A stretch of DNA of 64,000 nucleotides from Cohnella abietis (GTDB taxonomy: Bacteria > Bacillota > Bacilli > Paenibacillales > Paenibacillaceae), in NCBI RefSeq assembly GCF_004295585.1, contig NZ_AP019400.1:2571501-2635500 (forward strand), read 5' to 3'. Below are positions 9,522-17,784 of the stretch, in pieces. The translations under genes and the position numbers were made by a program. Each line of letters begins with the position of its first letter. The first letter of the stretch is position 1. The notes beneath the pieces were generated by a model. The model was not told where the DNA came from. It ran no database searches and worked only from the letters and a program-made list of their open reading frames with translations.

Positions 9522-10931
9522 TTGACTGATCAAGCAAAGCCCATTCCATCGACGTTTTCGATCAGACAGATTCTTCCGACATTGTTGGCCATTGCCTGCG
9601 GAATGTTTCTGGTCATATTGGATAGCACAGTAATGAATGTTGCAATTCCCAAGCTTGTCTCCCATTTCGGAACCACGCTTGGAACCATTCAGTGGGTCAT
9701 TACCGCATACACACTCGCCCTTGCGGCAGTCATTCCATTGGCTGGATGGTTTTCAGACCGATTCGGGGCGAAAAGAGTATTCTTGTCTAGCCTCGTGCTG
9801 TTTGTAATTGGTTCTTTATTGTGCACGCTTGCCCAAACTCCTGAGCAGCTCATTATTTATCGGATCATTCAGGGGTTAGGCGGAGGAATGATTGCTCCCA
9901 TCGGTATTGCGACAACCTTTCGAATAGCTCCAGCTGAAAAACGGGGATCGATAATGGGGATATTAGGCATTCCGATGCTTCTTGCTCCTATCCTGGGTCC
10001 CATTTTATCCGGTTCATTGATTGAGTACGTTAATTGGCATTGGATCTTCATTATTAATCTGCCCGTCGGTATCCTTGCATTCTTCATGGCGTACAAGTTT
10101 CTTCCGGCAACAAGCCCTAGCAAGGAGATGAAATTGGATGTGAAAGGAGCGCTTCTTGCCCCTGTAGCATTTGCCTCGCTAGTATTCAGTATTCATCAAG
10201 CAGGCGAAAAGGGCTGGTCAGATGGGCTGGCCCTAGGTACGCTGGCGATTGGTGTTACGACGCTCATCCTTTTTATCATCGTTGAATTCAGACAAAAGCA
10301 GCCGCTGCTAGAGCTTCGTGTCTTCCGTTCAGTTCCGTTTTTTCACGGAGCGATTGTTGCCTGGCTCAATCAAATCGCCTTGTTCGGAAGCTTGCTTCTG
10401 TTCCCGTTGTATCTTCAGCAGGTTAAAGGATTGTCTCCATTCGAGGCTGGCTTGTACGTTATTCCTCAAGCCATTATGTCCACTATAGGGATTAATATTG
10501 GGGGCAAGCTGTTTGACAAATATGGCGCCCGTCCAGTAGTCATCGCGGGAATAACTTCATTGTTGGGAGCCTTACTCGCCCTGACGCAGATTTCAGCCGA
10601 AACCGGATCCATTTATATTTTGATTAGCTTTGCTTTTGTCGGTCTTGGTCAAGGCTTGACGCTGATGCAAATTAACTCCCATATTCTGAAGCTTGCACCG
10701 CGGGAGCTGGTCAGTCGTGTGACACCAATTACGACTTCGGCCCAGCAGATTATGTCCTCCTTTGGTATTACGATTACGATGGCGTTCTTGTCCAGGCAGC
10801 TCAAGCATCTGTCTAACGATGTATCGGCTGACCTAGGTATAGCATTCGGGAATACGTTTTGGATCACAGCCGGAGTAGCCGGACTGGCATTATTGTTAAG
10901 TTTTTTCATCCAAAAAGAAAAAAAGCGTTAA
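9522..10931 (+). CDS. MFS multidrug efflux transporter, DHA2 (EmrB/QacA) family
   Basis: A 14-helix drug/proton antiporter of about 469 residues. The first helix carries the DHA2 motif LDSTVMNVAIPKL. The loop between helices 2 and 3 is GWFSDRFGAKRVF, and helix 5 contains the antiporter-type GIPMLLAPILGPILSGSLIE. A GTG at 9513 is in frame, but AAGGAG at 9506-9511 would be only 1 nt away from it. The TTG at 9522 is 10 nt from that site and gives MTDQAKPIP, so I use it. It heads a four-gene cassette with a TetX-like monooxygenase, a metallo-hydrolase and a TetR regulator, controlled from the palindromic promoter just upstream. The exported drug is not known. Confidence 0.9.
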   Translation: MTDQAKPIPSTFSIRQILPTLLAIACGMFLVILDSTVMNVAIPKLVSHFGTTLGTIQWVITAYTLALAAVIPLAGWFSDRFGAKRVFLSSLVLFVIGSLLCTLAQTPEQLIIYRIIQGLGGGMIAPIGIATTFRIAPAEKRGSIMGILGIPMLLAPILGPILSGSLIEYVNWHWIFIINLPVGILAFFMAYKFLPATSPSKEMKLDVKGALLAPVAFASLVFSIHQAGEKGWSDGLALGTLAIGVTTLILFIIVEFRQKQPLLELRVFRSVPFFHGAIVAWLNQIALFGSLLLFPLYLQQVKGLSPFEAGLYVIPQAIMSTIGINIGGKLFDKYGARPVVIAGITSLLGALLALTQISAETGSIYILISFAFVGLGQGLTLMQINSHILKLAPRELVSRVTPITTSAQQIMSSFGITITMAFLSRQLKHLSNDVSADLGIAFGNTFWITAGVAGLALLLSFFIQKEKKR

Positions 10932-10994
10932 ATTTCACATGCTTCAATATGCAGTGGGGAAAATAGAACAAACCAACTTTGGGAGTGATGACAA

Positions 10995-12155
10995 ATGAAC
11001 AATCTATCGAAACGAATTGCTATTATCGGCGCAGGACCTGGTGGACTTACACTTGCCCGTGTGTTACAAGAGGCTGGGTATAACCCTGTTGTATATGAAG
11101 GCGAAGCTTCTCGTAATGAGCGTCAGCAGGGAGGAACACTCGATCTAGAAACGGATTCCGGTCAAAAAGCGTTGCAATTAGCCGGACTGCTCGAATCGTT
11201 TTACCAAGTATGCCGGTTTGAAGGGCAAAGCACCAAAATCGTTGATAAGAGCGGCAAGGTCTATCAAGATGACACGGCGGATGAAGTTCCCGGTGAAGAT
11301 CATTATTCTCGTCCCGAGATTGACCGCACTGTCCTCCGCGACTTATTGCTTGATTCACTGCGGCCAGATACGATTCAATGGGGATACAAATGTTTGGAAG
11401 CGACCCCTGTTGATGATCACCGATTTGAACTTCATTTTGAGAACGGAAAGACGGATGTCGTTGACCTGGTCGTGGCAGCAGATGGGGCATTCTCCCGCAT
11501 TCGGCCGTTGGTGAGCGAGGAAAAGGCGGAATATTCCGGTGTCAGTATGATCGAACTGAACATTTTGGATGCGGCGAATGAGTCTCCAGAGCTTACTGCT
11601 TATAACGGCCCGGGTACTGTTTATGCATTGGATGACCATAAAGGAATCATGGCACAGATGAATGGAGACGGGCGGATTCGTGTGTATTTAGGCTTTCAAG
11701 CAGGACGCGATTTTTTGGAGAGCTTGGATATTCCATACGACGAGCCGGAGAAAGCGAAGCCTAAGCTGGTAGCCTTGTTTGCGGACTGGGCGGATGAGCT
11801 GCAAAAGTATATTACTAGTGCAAATGATGTCATCACGCCAAGGCGAATTTATATGTTACCCGTATCTCATACATGGGAGAGCAGAGCGGGTGTTACATTG
11901 ATCGGAGACGCCGCGCATCTCATGTCGCCATTTGCCGGCGCCGGCGCCAATTTGGCGATGCTGGATGGTGCTGAGCTTGCGCTTTCCATAATTAACAATG
12001 ACGATCTCGATACGGCTGTCCGGCAGTATGAACTGAAAATGTTCGAATACGCTGGAGCCACAGCAGCGGAAACGAAGGAGAACATGGAGCTCTTCTTTTC
12101 CGACAACGCCGCTGCTAGGCTGGGTGAGTTAATGAATTCCTTTGCAGAGCAATAA
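10995..12155 (+). CDS. FAD-dependent monooxygenase, TetX-like
   Basis: Class A flavoprotein monooxygenase of 386 residues. The FAD dinucleotide fold GAGPGG is at residues 12-17, then the arginine-bearing region RNERQQGGTLDLETDSGQ, the DG-type motif LVVAADGAFS, and the GD motif GDAAHLMSPFAGAGANLAML near residue 304. The order and wording of GTLDL...SGQ...AGLL, PEI.R..LR.LLL.SL and GDAAHLM.PFAG.G.N resemble the tetracycline-inactivating TetX group more than generic phenol hydroxylases; this is pattern recognition, not a search result. Linkage to a DHA2 pump and a TetR repressor supports a drug-modifying role. The real substrate could be another polyketide or aromatic compound. ATG 10995 lies behind GGGAGTG. 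Confidence 0.85.
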   Translation: MNNLSKRIAIIGAGPGGLTLARVLQEAGYNPVVYEGEASRNERQQGGTLDLETDSGQKALQLAGLLESFYQVCRFEGQSTKIVDKSGKVYQDDTADEVPGEDHYSRPEIDRTVLRDLLLDSLRPDTIQWGYKCLEATPVDDHRFELHFENGKTDVVDLVVAADGAFSRIRPLVSEEKAEYSGVSMIELNILDAANESPELTAYNGPGTVYALDDHKGIMAQMNGDGRIRVYLGFQAGRDFLESLDIPYDEPEKAKPKLVALFADWADELQKYITSANDVITPRRIYMLPVSHTWESRAGVTLIGDAAHLMSPFAGAGANLAMLDGAELALSIINNDDLDTAVRQYELKMFEYAGATAAETKENMELFFSDNAAARLGELMNSFAEQ

Positions 12156-12195
12156 TCGTTCATTAACCTTGTACGAAGAGGAGGGAAGCTGGCAG

Positions 12196-12360
12196 CATGC
12201 CCTGTGAAATAATTGCGGTTGCCGCCAGCGAAAAAAATGACAATGAAAACAAAATTGACAGCACTCAGCTTGAGTGTGCCTGTGCCTGGGATGCCCGGCG
12301 GAGGGCTATGGACCATTACGCCAACGTTGATCTCATCAGGAGATACCCATTACCTAGTTG
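12196..12360 (+). other. Out-of-frame mini-ORF with the best ribosome site before the metallo-hydrolase
   Basis: GAGGAGGG at 12178-12185 is ideally placed for the ATG at 12196, which opens a 54-codon frame (MPCEIIAVAASEKN...) not in frame with the metallo-hydrolase. At codons 12-14 the frame reads GAA AAA AAT, a run of seven A. There a -1 slip would enter the hydrolase frame exactly at its ATG 12237. Whether this is a leader peptide, frameshifting, or an accidental site cannot be decided from sequence alone. Confidence 0.35.
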
Positions 12361-12956
12361 ATACGGGAATGCCGGGGATGATGGAAGATTTGGTAGCACA
12401 GCTGTCGTCTAACGGCGTTTCGCTGGAGATGCTGACTGGCATTATTATCACCCATCAAGACATCGATCATATCGGTAATCTCTCACGGATACTGGAGATA
12501 AATTCGCGAATCAAGGTTTTTGCTCATTCTGACGATGCACCTTATATTGAAGGAAAGATTCCGCTGCTCAAGCCTCTGCCCAAAATGATTGAAGCGTTCG
12601 GGGCTAACTTCTCAAGAAACGGTAATCGCATCGATCATTCGGTTGCTGATGGTGAACAATTAGATGTCGCCGGAAGATTCATAGTCATCCATACGCCAGG
12701 GCATACTGCCGGCCATATCAGTCTTTATCATCCAGATAGCAAGACGCTGATCGCTGGCGATGCGATGGTCGTTCGGGGCGATCAGTTACTAGGACCGAAT
12801 GAAGCGCAAACGCCCGATTTGCCAGAAGCTTACCGTTCACTAGCGAAATTGACCTCATATGATATTCAGAAGATTATTTGTTTTCATGGCGGCATATTTG
12901 ACACGGACGCCAACCAATGGATTTCCAAGCTCGCTTCGCATGTAGAGGATGACTAA
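12237..12956 (+). CDS. Metallo-beta-lactamase-fold hydrolase
   Basis: Cytoplasmic MBL-fold hydrolase of about 239 residues. Metal-binding motifs are THQDIDHIG (the H-x-D-x-D-H variant common in Bacillus hydrolases such as YflN-like proteins), HTPGHTAGHIS, GDAMV, and a late His in CFHGG. The conserved N terminus is likely MTMKTKLTALSLSVPVPGMPGG at 12237, or ATG 12243, since upstream codons in frame look non-coding. Neither ATG has its own Shine-Dalgarno, while a strong one serves the out-of-frame ATG at 12196. It may hydrolyse a lactone or ester drug or a by-product of the flavoenzyme. The gene is 41-57 nt from the next stop or start on either side of its cassette, consistent with one operon. 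Confidence 0.85.
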   Translation: MTMKTKLTALSLSVPVPGMPGGGLWTITPTLISSGDTHYLVDTGMPGMMEDLVAQLSSNGVSLEMLTGIIITHQDIDHIGNLSRILEINSRIKVFAHSDDAPYIEGKIPLLKPLPKMIEAFGANFSRNGNRIDHSVADGEQLDVAGRFIVIHTPGHTAGHISLYHPDSKTLIAGDAMVVRGDQLLGPNEAQTPDLPEAYRSLAKLTSYDIQKIICFHGGIFDTDANQWISKLASHVEDD

Positions 12957-13010
12957 ATTGCTTGCTGGATTTGATTTTACTAATAAGAGCAAACATGGTA
13001 TAAGAAAACT

Positions 13011-13691
13011 ATGAACAATACTAATCGTACCATTATCAGCCGTCGTGCTCGGCCCGCGAAGGAGCCGCTCAGTCAGGAAGCCATTGTCGAACAAGCATTT
13101 CTTTTGTTAAGAGAGGAGGGTATCTCGGGTCTTACTATGCGTAAGGTGGCCAAAGCCTTAGACACCGGGGCGTCCTCACTTTATGTTTATGTAAAGGATT
13201 TGCAGGAATTAAGCTCCTATGTGCTGGACTATGGCCTGGCCAATGTCGAATTATCCGATTCGGATGACGGGACATGGAAGAGCAACCTGTTTGCAGCTCT
13301 TATCTCTTACCAGCAAGTGCTCTATAAGGACCCCGGTATAGCCGAGCTTGCCTTGACAACGATGCCACTTGGTCCCCATTCAATGGCTCTATCGGAGTAC
13401 TTGCTGAAGCAGTTAACGGCCAGTGGCATCCAGCCCGTATCAGCAGCCTGGGGGATGGATTTGTTATTGATGCACGTTGCTTCCTCTGCTTTTGAGCATG
13501 TCTCGTGGTCCAAAAATGAGAAACGATCGTTCACGTTGATGAAAGAAGCTTATTTAGCTGCTGACGCTTCGCGGTTCCCGTTCATCCATTCGTATAAGAA
13601 CGATTTGTTTTCCGGCGATGCTTCGAAGAATGAGCGTTTTCTTTGGGGCTTGGAGGCTATTTTGCAGGGGATATTAAAGCTGGATCATTGA
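13011..13691 (+). CDS. TetR/AcrR family regulator with tetracycline-repressor-type C domain
   Basis: Probable repressor of the cassette it closes. The N-terminal helix-turn-helix is SQEAIVEQAFLLLREEGISGLTMRKVAKALDTGASSLYVYVKDLQEL (residues about 24-70), with the recognition helix around TGASSLYVYV. The remainder is an all-helical ligand/dimer domain of the TetR_C type, which suits control of an efflux/modification operon by a drug. No clear Shine-Dalgarno precedes ATG 13011 (only AAGAAAAC), so translation may be weak. It is a plausible binder of the 15-bp palindrome at 9439-9453; that link is inference. Confidence 0.85.
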   Translation: MNNTNRTIISRRARPAKEPLSQEAIVEQAFLLLREEGISGLTMRKVAKALDTGASSLYVYVKDLQELSSYVLDYGLANVELSDSDDGTWKSNLFAALISYQQVLYKDPGIAELALTTMPLGPHSMALSEYLLKQLTASGIQPVSAAWGMDLLLMHVASSAFEHVSWSKNEKRSFTLMKEAYLAADASRFPFIHSYKNDLFSGDASKNERFLWGLEAILQGILKLDH

Positions 13692-13721
13692 ATGGTTAAC
13701 AAAAAGTGTTCAACCTATCGC

Positions 13722-13763
13722 AAGAAGACAAGCCTCTTTAAGACGAGCTTGTCTTCTTTTTAT
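13722..13763 (+). terminator. Rho-independent terminator of the efflux cassette
   Basis: AAGAAGACAAGC (13722-13733) pairs with GCTTGTCTTCTT (13747-13758), followed by a T-rich tail. It ends the transcript containing the TetR gene. Confidence 0.9.
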
Positions 13764-13779
13764 TTTCCTCAATAAGAAT

Positions 13780-13814
13780 GAAGGTATACCAAAGTCGACC
13801 ATTACTATACCTTC
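13780..13814 (+). promoter_or_regulatory. Inverted repeat, probable operator of the copper/cupredoxin group
   Basis: GAAGGTATA at 13780-13788 and TATACCTTC at 13806-13814 are perfect 9-bp inverted arms with a 17-bp spacer. It lies 75 nt ahead of the DUF2269 start. The arrangement fits a dimeric regulator site; no T-run follows, so it is not a terminator. Confidence 0.5.
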
Positions 13815-13888
13815 GGATAATAGGATGCGCGAAAAAGAGATGGTATTGTAAGGGTTATCATATGAAAGGCTTGGAGAAAGGAGGGAAT

Positions 13889-14350
13889 ATGGTAATGAAG
13901 TGGTTGGTGTTGGTTCATGTGTTATCGGCGCTTATCGGGATCGGTCCTACATTTTTCGGACACGTGCTGCTCAGAAACAACCAAACGCTAGAACAATTGA
14001 GGCACTCCATGAAGCTGGCAGGCAGGCTAGATTTTTTTCCGAAAATTGGGGGCACCATTGCGGTAATAACAGGTATTTTGCTCATTTGTCTAAACGACTA
14101 CGGTCCTGTTACGCAGCTATGGCTGATCGGATCGCTTGTGCTCTATGTTCTGATTCAAATCGTCGTTATCGGGTTTATGGCTCCAACGCAAAAACGTCTC
14201 GCAAAATGGGTGTTTGATGCCTCGAACTTGAGCAAAGTCGAGCTTCCGCAGGAGCAGAGGGCCATTCTCTCAAGAGCGAATTCACTGTATTATGTTGCGT
14301 CAGCAATGGGCTTGTTATTATTTGTGTTTATGATTATTAAACCTAATTAA
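13889..14350 (+). CDS. DUF2269 family integral membrane protein
   Basis: Small membrane protein with four predicted helices: LVLVHVLSALIGIGPTFFG, IGGTIAVITGILLICL, WLIGSLVLYVLIQIVVIGF, and YYVASAMGLLLFVFMII. His and Gly residues in the first helix and the AGRLDFFPKIGG loop are typical of DUF2269. Function is unknown; members often sit beside copper or heme-related genes, and here cupredoxin genes follow. The frame is open back to 13778, but GGAGG at 13880-13884 lies inside it. The start is therefore ATG 13889 (4-nt spacing) or ATG 13895 (10-nt spacing), and I give the first. Confidence 0.75.
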   Translation: MVMKWLVLVHVLSALIGIGPTFFGHVLLRNNQTLEQLRHSMKLAGRLDFFPKIGGTIAVITGILLICLNDYGPVTQLWLIGSLVLYVLIQIVVIGFMAPTQKRLAKWVFDASNLSKVELPQEQRAILSRANSLYYVASAMGLLLFVFMIIKPN

Positions 14351-14395
14351 TCGAGAAAATGAAGTGGAATAATTCCATTTATGAGGAGATTTGAA

Positions 14396-15673
14396 ATGAA
14401 GAAAACTGCAACTGTATTGTTACTTACTTTTACCGCTGTTTGGATGTTAATAAGCTCCGTATTTGCCGCTGATAATGCAGCGACACCAGACACTTGGCAA
14501 GTGTCCGTTGGTAAAGAAACCCCGGCTGCTTCACTTGATTCCATGTTCCCTAAAGTCATATTTATTCATGAAGGAGATAAAGTCGTATTCACGAACGGTG
14601 CTATTGCAACCCCGCATACCGTAACGTTCCTAGCCGGCCAAACGCCTCTTACGACTCAAGATCCAACTCACGCGATTCCCACTGAACCAAGTGGTGGAAG
14701 CTGGGATGGCAAGGCGCTGCTGAACTCAGGCATTTTGGTTCCAAAGCAATCCTATGAAGTTACCTTTACGACTAGCGGGGCTTATTCCTATTATTGCGTA
14801 CTCCATCCAATGATGGTCGGTACGGTAGTCGTGCTGCCGAAGGGCCAGCCGATTCCTTCGAAAGTAGAGCAAGCCGCAGCCGCAAAGGCACAGGAAAATG
14901 ATCTGATATTCCAAGCGAGCTTGCTGGAAGGTTCTCATGAAGCCCAATATGCAGTAAACAAAGATGGTTCTTTGACCTATAAGATAGCACTTGGTTCGGG
15001 AAATTCCACTTTCTCTCATAACCGCATGGTCCCTGAGACGGTAATTGTAAACCAAGGAGATTCTATTACCTGGACCAACCTTAGCCCTTATGAGCCCCAC
15101 TTTGTTACCTTTAACAAGCCCGCAGACCTGAATTTCTTCACAGAAAAAGGCGAGTTCAATCCTAAGTTTATGCCGCCGTCTGGCGCCAAGGAGTTTAACG
15201 GCACTGGCTTCACCAATTCGGGTATTCTCTTGAACACGCAGTCGTATAATCTGAAATTTACGAAGGTGGGAACCTTTACTTATGAATGCTACTTGCATTC
15301 GGGTTCCAAGATGAGGGGCACCGTAGTTGTTATTCCAAAGGGTGCAATCAAGCTGGTAGTAAACGGCAATGCAATTGCTAATTCTGCAGGCGCACAATGG
15401 AAAAATGAAGATCTGAACGTCGATGTTGTGTCCTTCACCAAAGCTTTGGGCGGTAAGCTCGTAATCGATAAAAAAACCAATAAATATACGATCACAGCAA
15501 ACGGAAAATCGGTTGGAACGGTTGGAACTACGCTAAAAGGCACAGTGTATGTTTCTGCAGAAAAAATCGTACATGGTTTGGGTGGAACTTATACCTGGAA
15601 TGGAGCAACACAATCCTTAACGGTTACGGTCGGTGCAAAAGCCGCTGCTGCTTCTACTAGTCACTCGCATTAA
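14396..15673 (+). CDS. Secreted two-cupredoxin protein with stalk domain
   Basis: Exported copper protein of 425 residues. The signal peptide ends near VFAADNA. Cupredoxin domain 1 has a type-1 site: His in TPHTVTF, then C-x-x-H-x-x-M in YYCVLHPMMVG. Domain 2 has EPHFVTF and YECYLHSGSKMRG, again Cys, His and a Met-bearing loop. The last 100 residues (KLVVNGNAIANSAG...YTWNGATQSLTVTVG) are a 'copper amine oxidase N-terminal-like' stalk domain common in Paenibacillus surface proteins. A probable role is periplasm/wall-side electron transfer or copper handling with the oxidase encoded next. Start ATG 14396 follows GAGGAG at the proper distance; the frame also contains an ATG at 14381. Confidence 0.88.
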   Translation: MKKTATVLLLTFTAVWMLISSVFAADNAATPDTWQVSVGKETPAASLDSMFPKVIFIHEGDKVVFTNGAIATPHTVTFLAGQTPLTTQDPTHAIPTEPSGGSWDGKALLNSGILVPKQSYEVTFTTSGAYSYYCVLHPMMVGTVVVLPKGQPIPSKVEQAAAAKAQENDLIFQASLLEGSHEAQYAVNKDGSLTYKIALGSGNSTFSHNRMVPETVIVNQGDSITWTNLSPYEPHFVTFNKPADLNFFTEKGEFNPKFMPPSGAKEFNGTGFTNSGILLNTQSYNLKFTKVGTFTYECYLHSGSKMRGTVVVIPKGAIKLVVNGNAIANSAGAQWKNEDLNVDVVSFTKALGGKLVIDKKTNKYTITANGKSVGTVGTTLKGTVYVSAEKIVHGLGGTYTWNGATQSLTVTVGAKAAAASTSHSH

Positions 15674-15701
15674 AGCTTGATGCTTATAAATTTCATACGA
15701 C

Positions 15702-15742
15702 AATAGAAAGGGAGTTTAATGACTCCCTTTCTATTCATTTTT
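15702..15742 (+). terminator. Rho-independent terminator between the cupredoxin gene and the oxidase
   Basis: AATAGAAAGGGAGT pairs perfectly with ACTCCCTTTCTATT around a 6-nt loop, followed by CATTTTTA. The oxidase downstream must have its own promoter or depend on read-through. Confidence 0.85.
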
Positions 15743-15764
15743 ACCCCTCGAGAGGAAGAATACG

Positions 15765-17534
15765 ATGATTAACAATACCTTTTTACAGCGTGGAATGAAA
15801 AAGCTTTTACTGGCGACATGGGTCATGACGATTATTTTAGCTATTCCTTTGTCCTCCGCAGCAGCCGAACCCACAACGATAAAGAAATTTCAGCTCTATG
15901 CGACCGATGGCTATATGACGCTGCCTGATGGTGTCCAATTATATATTTGGGGGTATAGCTTTACGAACGAGCCTGGGAGCGCGACCTTTCCCGCCCCTGC
16001 ATTGGAAGTGAACGAAGGGGATCAGGTTGAAATTACCCTTACGAACATCGGACCCAAGAAATCGGGAATTAAACGGCTTGCCCATACGATTCATTTTCAC
16101 GGATTGGATACCGACCAGCAGAACGACGGAGTTCCACATACTTCACCAGCTATTCAAGTTGGGGGAAGCTTCAAATACCAATTTACGGCCAAGCATGCGG
16201 GCTCTTATTTTTATCATTGCCATGTAGATACGATTGAGCATTTGCAAATGGGGATGTATGGAGCATTCATTGTGAAAGCCAAGAACGGCATTAATCAAGC
16301 TTGGACGGGTGGTCCGTCCTTTGATAAAGACTATGTGTTAGTGGTAAACGAAATCGATCCTGTATGGCATAAAGCGGTAGAGGAAGGAAAGCCGTATGAC
16401 AGGACGGATTTCCGCCCTAAATACTGGACGATCAACGGTAAAGCTTACCCGGATACAGAAAAAGACCCCACGAGCTATATTGATGGAGTAGTCGGAGAGA
16501 CAGTCCTCGTTCGGTTGATCAATTCGGGGTACGAGCCGCACAGCTTTCATATGCATGGCTATCACTTTCAGATCATTGCTTCAGATGGCAGGCCGCTGCC
16601 TGAGCCAGTGACGAAAGATACCGTATTGATCGGGCCCGGCGAGAGGTATGACCTTCTCGTTACCTTCGATCAGTCGGGGATGTTCCCTTTCCACAGCCAT
16701 AATATCGTGGACAATACGAATAACGGCACATATCCTGGTGGTTTACACACGATGATCGATGTCAAGGAAAATACGCCTGATTCTTCGCCTATGCTGATGA
16801 CCATTCGTTTGAAAGCGGGTCGTAATTCGGTAACGGTGAACGGCGAGTCCATGCAGCTACCTCATTCGCCTGTCGTGTTGAAAGGAACAACCTATATTCC
16901 CGCCCGGTTTATCGGGGAGATGTTAGGTGCAGAGGTGAAATGGCTGCCAAAGGAGAAGTCGATTATTTATGCAACGGATAAAACGACGATTCAGTTATGG
17001 GTGAACAGCAGCCAGGCTAAAGTGAACGGCAGACTTGTTTCCTTGCTCGCTCCTCCCAAGGAGATCAAGGGAACAACAATGGTGCCTCTCCGTTTTATTG
17101 CCGACCAATTAGGAGCAAAGCTCAGTAAGGATAGCAAGACGGGAGAGATCATCTTTACGGGGGCGATGAGTGCTGCACCAGCGCCGTCACACCAATCTCA
17201 TACCGAGGGGGGAACCTCGGGCGGTGAGACCAACGGGAACAGCGAGAACAGCGGTACGGACAGTGTGGATCAGCCAACGAACTCCGATCCGTTGACCGTC
17301 AATATCACCACCTCTTTCATGCCTACGAAGCTGACGATCAAGAAGGGGCAAACTGTCAAATGGGTGAATAAGGATACACAAATCCATACGGTTTACGATC
17401 TTGAGGACAAATTCAATAGTCCCAACATCCTTCCTAATGCCGAATTTTCTTATACCTTTAAGGAAACGGGAACTTACACGTATTATTGCTCCACCCATCC
17501 GAGCATGGTGGGAGAAATTACTGTGACTGACTAG
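15765..17534 (+). CDS. Modular multicopper oxidase: two-domain laccase core, stalk domain, C-terminal cupredoxin
   Basis: Exported oxidase of 589 residues. After a signal peptide (residues about 11-34), oxidase domain 1 holds HFH at 110-112 and YHCHVDTIEHLQMGM at 150-164. That region supplies trinuclear ligands plus the type-1 Cys152, His159 and a Met. Oxidase domain 2 holds FHMHG at 261-265 and FHSH at 309-312 but no Cys, so only domain 1 can host a type-1 copper. A stalk domain like that of the preceding gene follows (about 346-465), then a Ser/Gly/Asn linker, then another cupredoxin (IHTVYD... YYCSTHPSMVG). Length and architecture exceed ordinary two-domain laccases. Likely work: copper detoxification or phenolic oxidation at the cell surface. 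Start ATG 15765 follows GAGAGGAAG. Confidence 0.88.
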   Translation: MINNTFLQRGMKKLLLATWVMTIILAIPLSSAAAEPTTIKKFQLYATDGYMTLPDGVQLYIWGYSFTNEPGSATFPAPALEVNEGDQVEITLTNIGPKKSGIKRLAHTIHFHGLDTDQQNDGVPHTSPAIQVGGSFKYQFTAKHAGSYFYHCHVDTIEHLQMGMYGAFIVKAKNGINQAWTGGPSFDKDYVLVVNEIDPVWHKAVEEGKPYDRTDFRPKYWTINGKAYPDTEKDPTSYIDGVVGETVLVRLINSGYEPHSFHMHGYHFQIIASDGRPLPEPVTKDTVLIGPGERYDLLVTFDQSGMFPFHSHNIVDNTNNGTYPGGLHTMIDVKENTPDSSPMLMTIRLKAGRNSVTVNGESMQLPHSPVVLKGTTYIPARFIGEMLGAEVKWLPKEKSIIYATDKTTIQLWVNSSQAKVNGRLVSLLAPPKEIKGTTMVPLRFIADQLGAKLSKDSKTGEIIFTGAMSAAPAPSHQSHTEGGTSGGETNGNSENSGTDSVDQPTNSDPLTVNITTSFMPTKLTIKKGQTVKWVNKDTQIHTVYDLEDKFNSPNILPNAEFSYTFKETGTYTYYCSTHPSMVGEITVTD

Positions 17535-17548
17535 TTCTTGCTATGTCT

Positions 17549-17768
17549 ATCGATTATAGTTTTTGCGGGGAAGTATCTCCTTACGGTTGTTTGCTCCACC
17601 CCGTAAAGTGAAGATAAGCTTTGTAGTCAATTCCGATTACTTTACGGGGACCCCGGGTTGAGATCGTGAAATCTGAATGGGTAAACTCGTAACAAGGAAA
17701 TTTCACGATCTCAAAGACAAACGCTTCGCTCCTACAGGAGATACTTCCCCTCTTTTTCTCATCGATTA
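17549..17768. repeat. Nested inverted-repeat element (one outer and two inner stems) with flanking 8-bp direct repeats
   Basis: An outer 14-bp stem, GGGGAAGTATCTCC at 17567-17580 with its exact complement at 17737-17750, encloses two perfect hairpins. The first is CCCCGTAAAGT (17599-17609) with ACTTTACGGGG (17639-17649). The second is TTGAGATCGTGAAAT (17658-17672) with its complement at 17700-17714. ATCGATTA occurs directly at 17549-17556 and 17761-17768, each 10 nt outside the outer stem. The right arm runs into TCTTTTTCTC. It could be a small non-autonomous mobile element, a structured RNA, or an elaborate terminator. No open frame of note lies inside. Confidence 0.75.
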
Positions 17769-17784
17769 CGGTTAGTAAAAATAC

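Noticed and set aside
11047-11490. A 147-codon minus-strand frame
   Set aside because: Antisense to the TetX-like gene, with no family resemblance.
14726-15397. A 223-codon minus-strand frame
   Set aside because: It lies opposite the well-supported cupredoxin gene, has no ribosome site and no recognisable domain.
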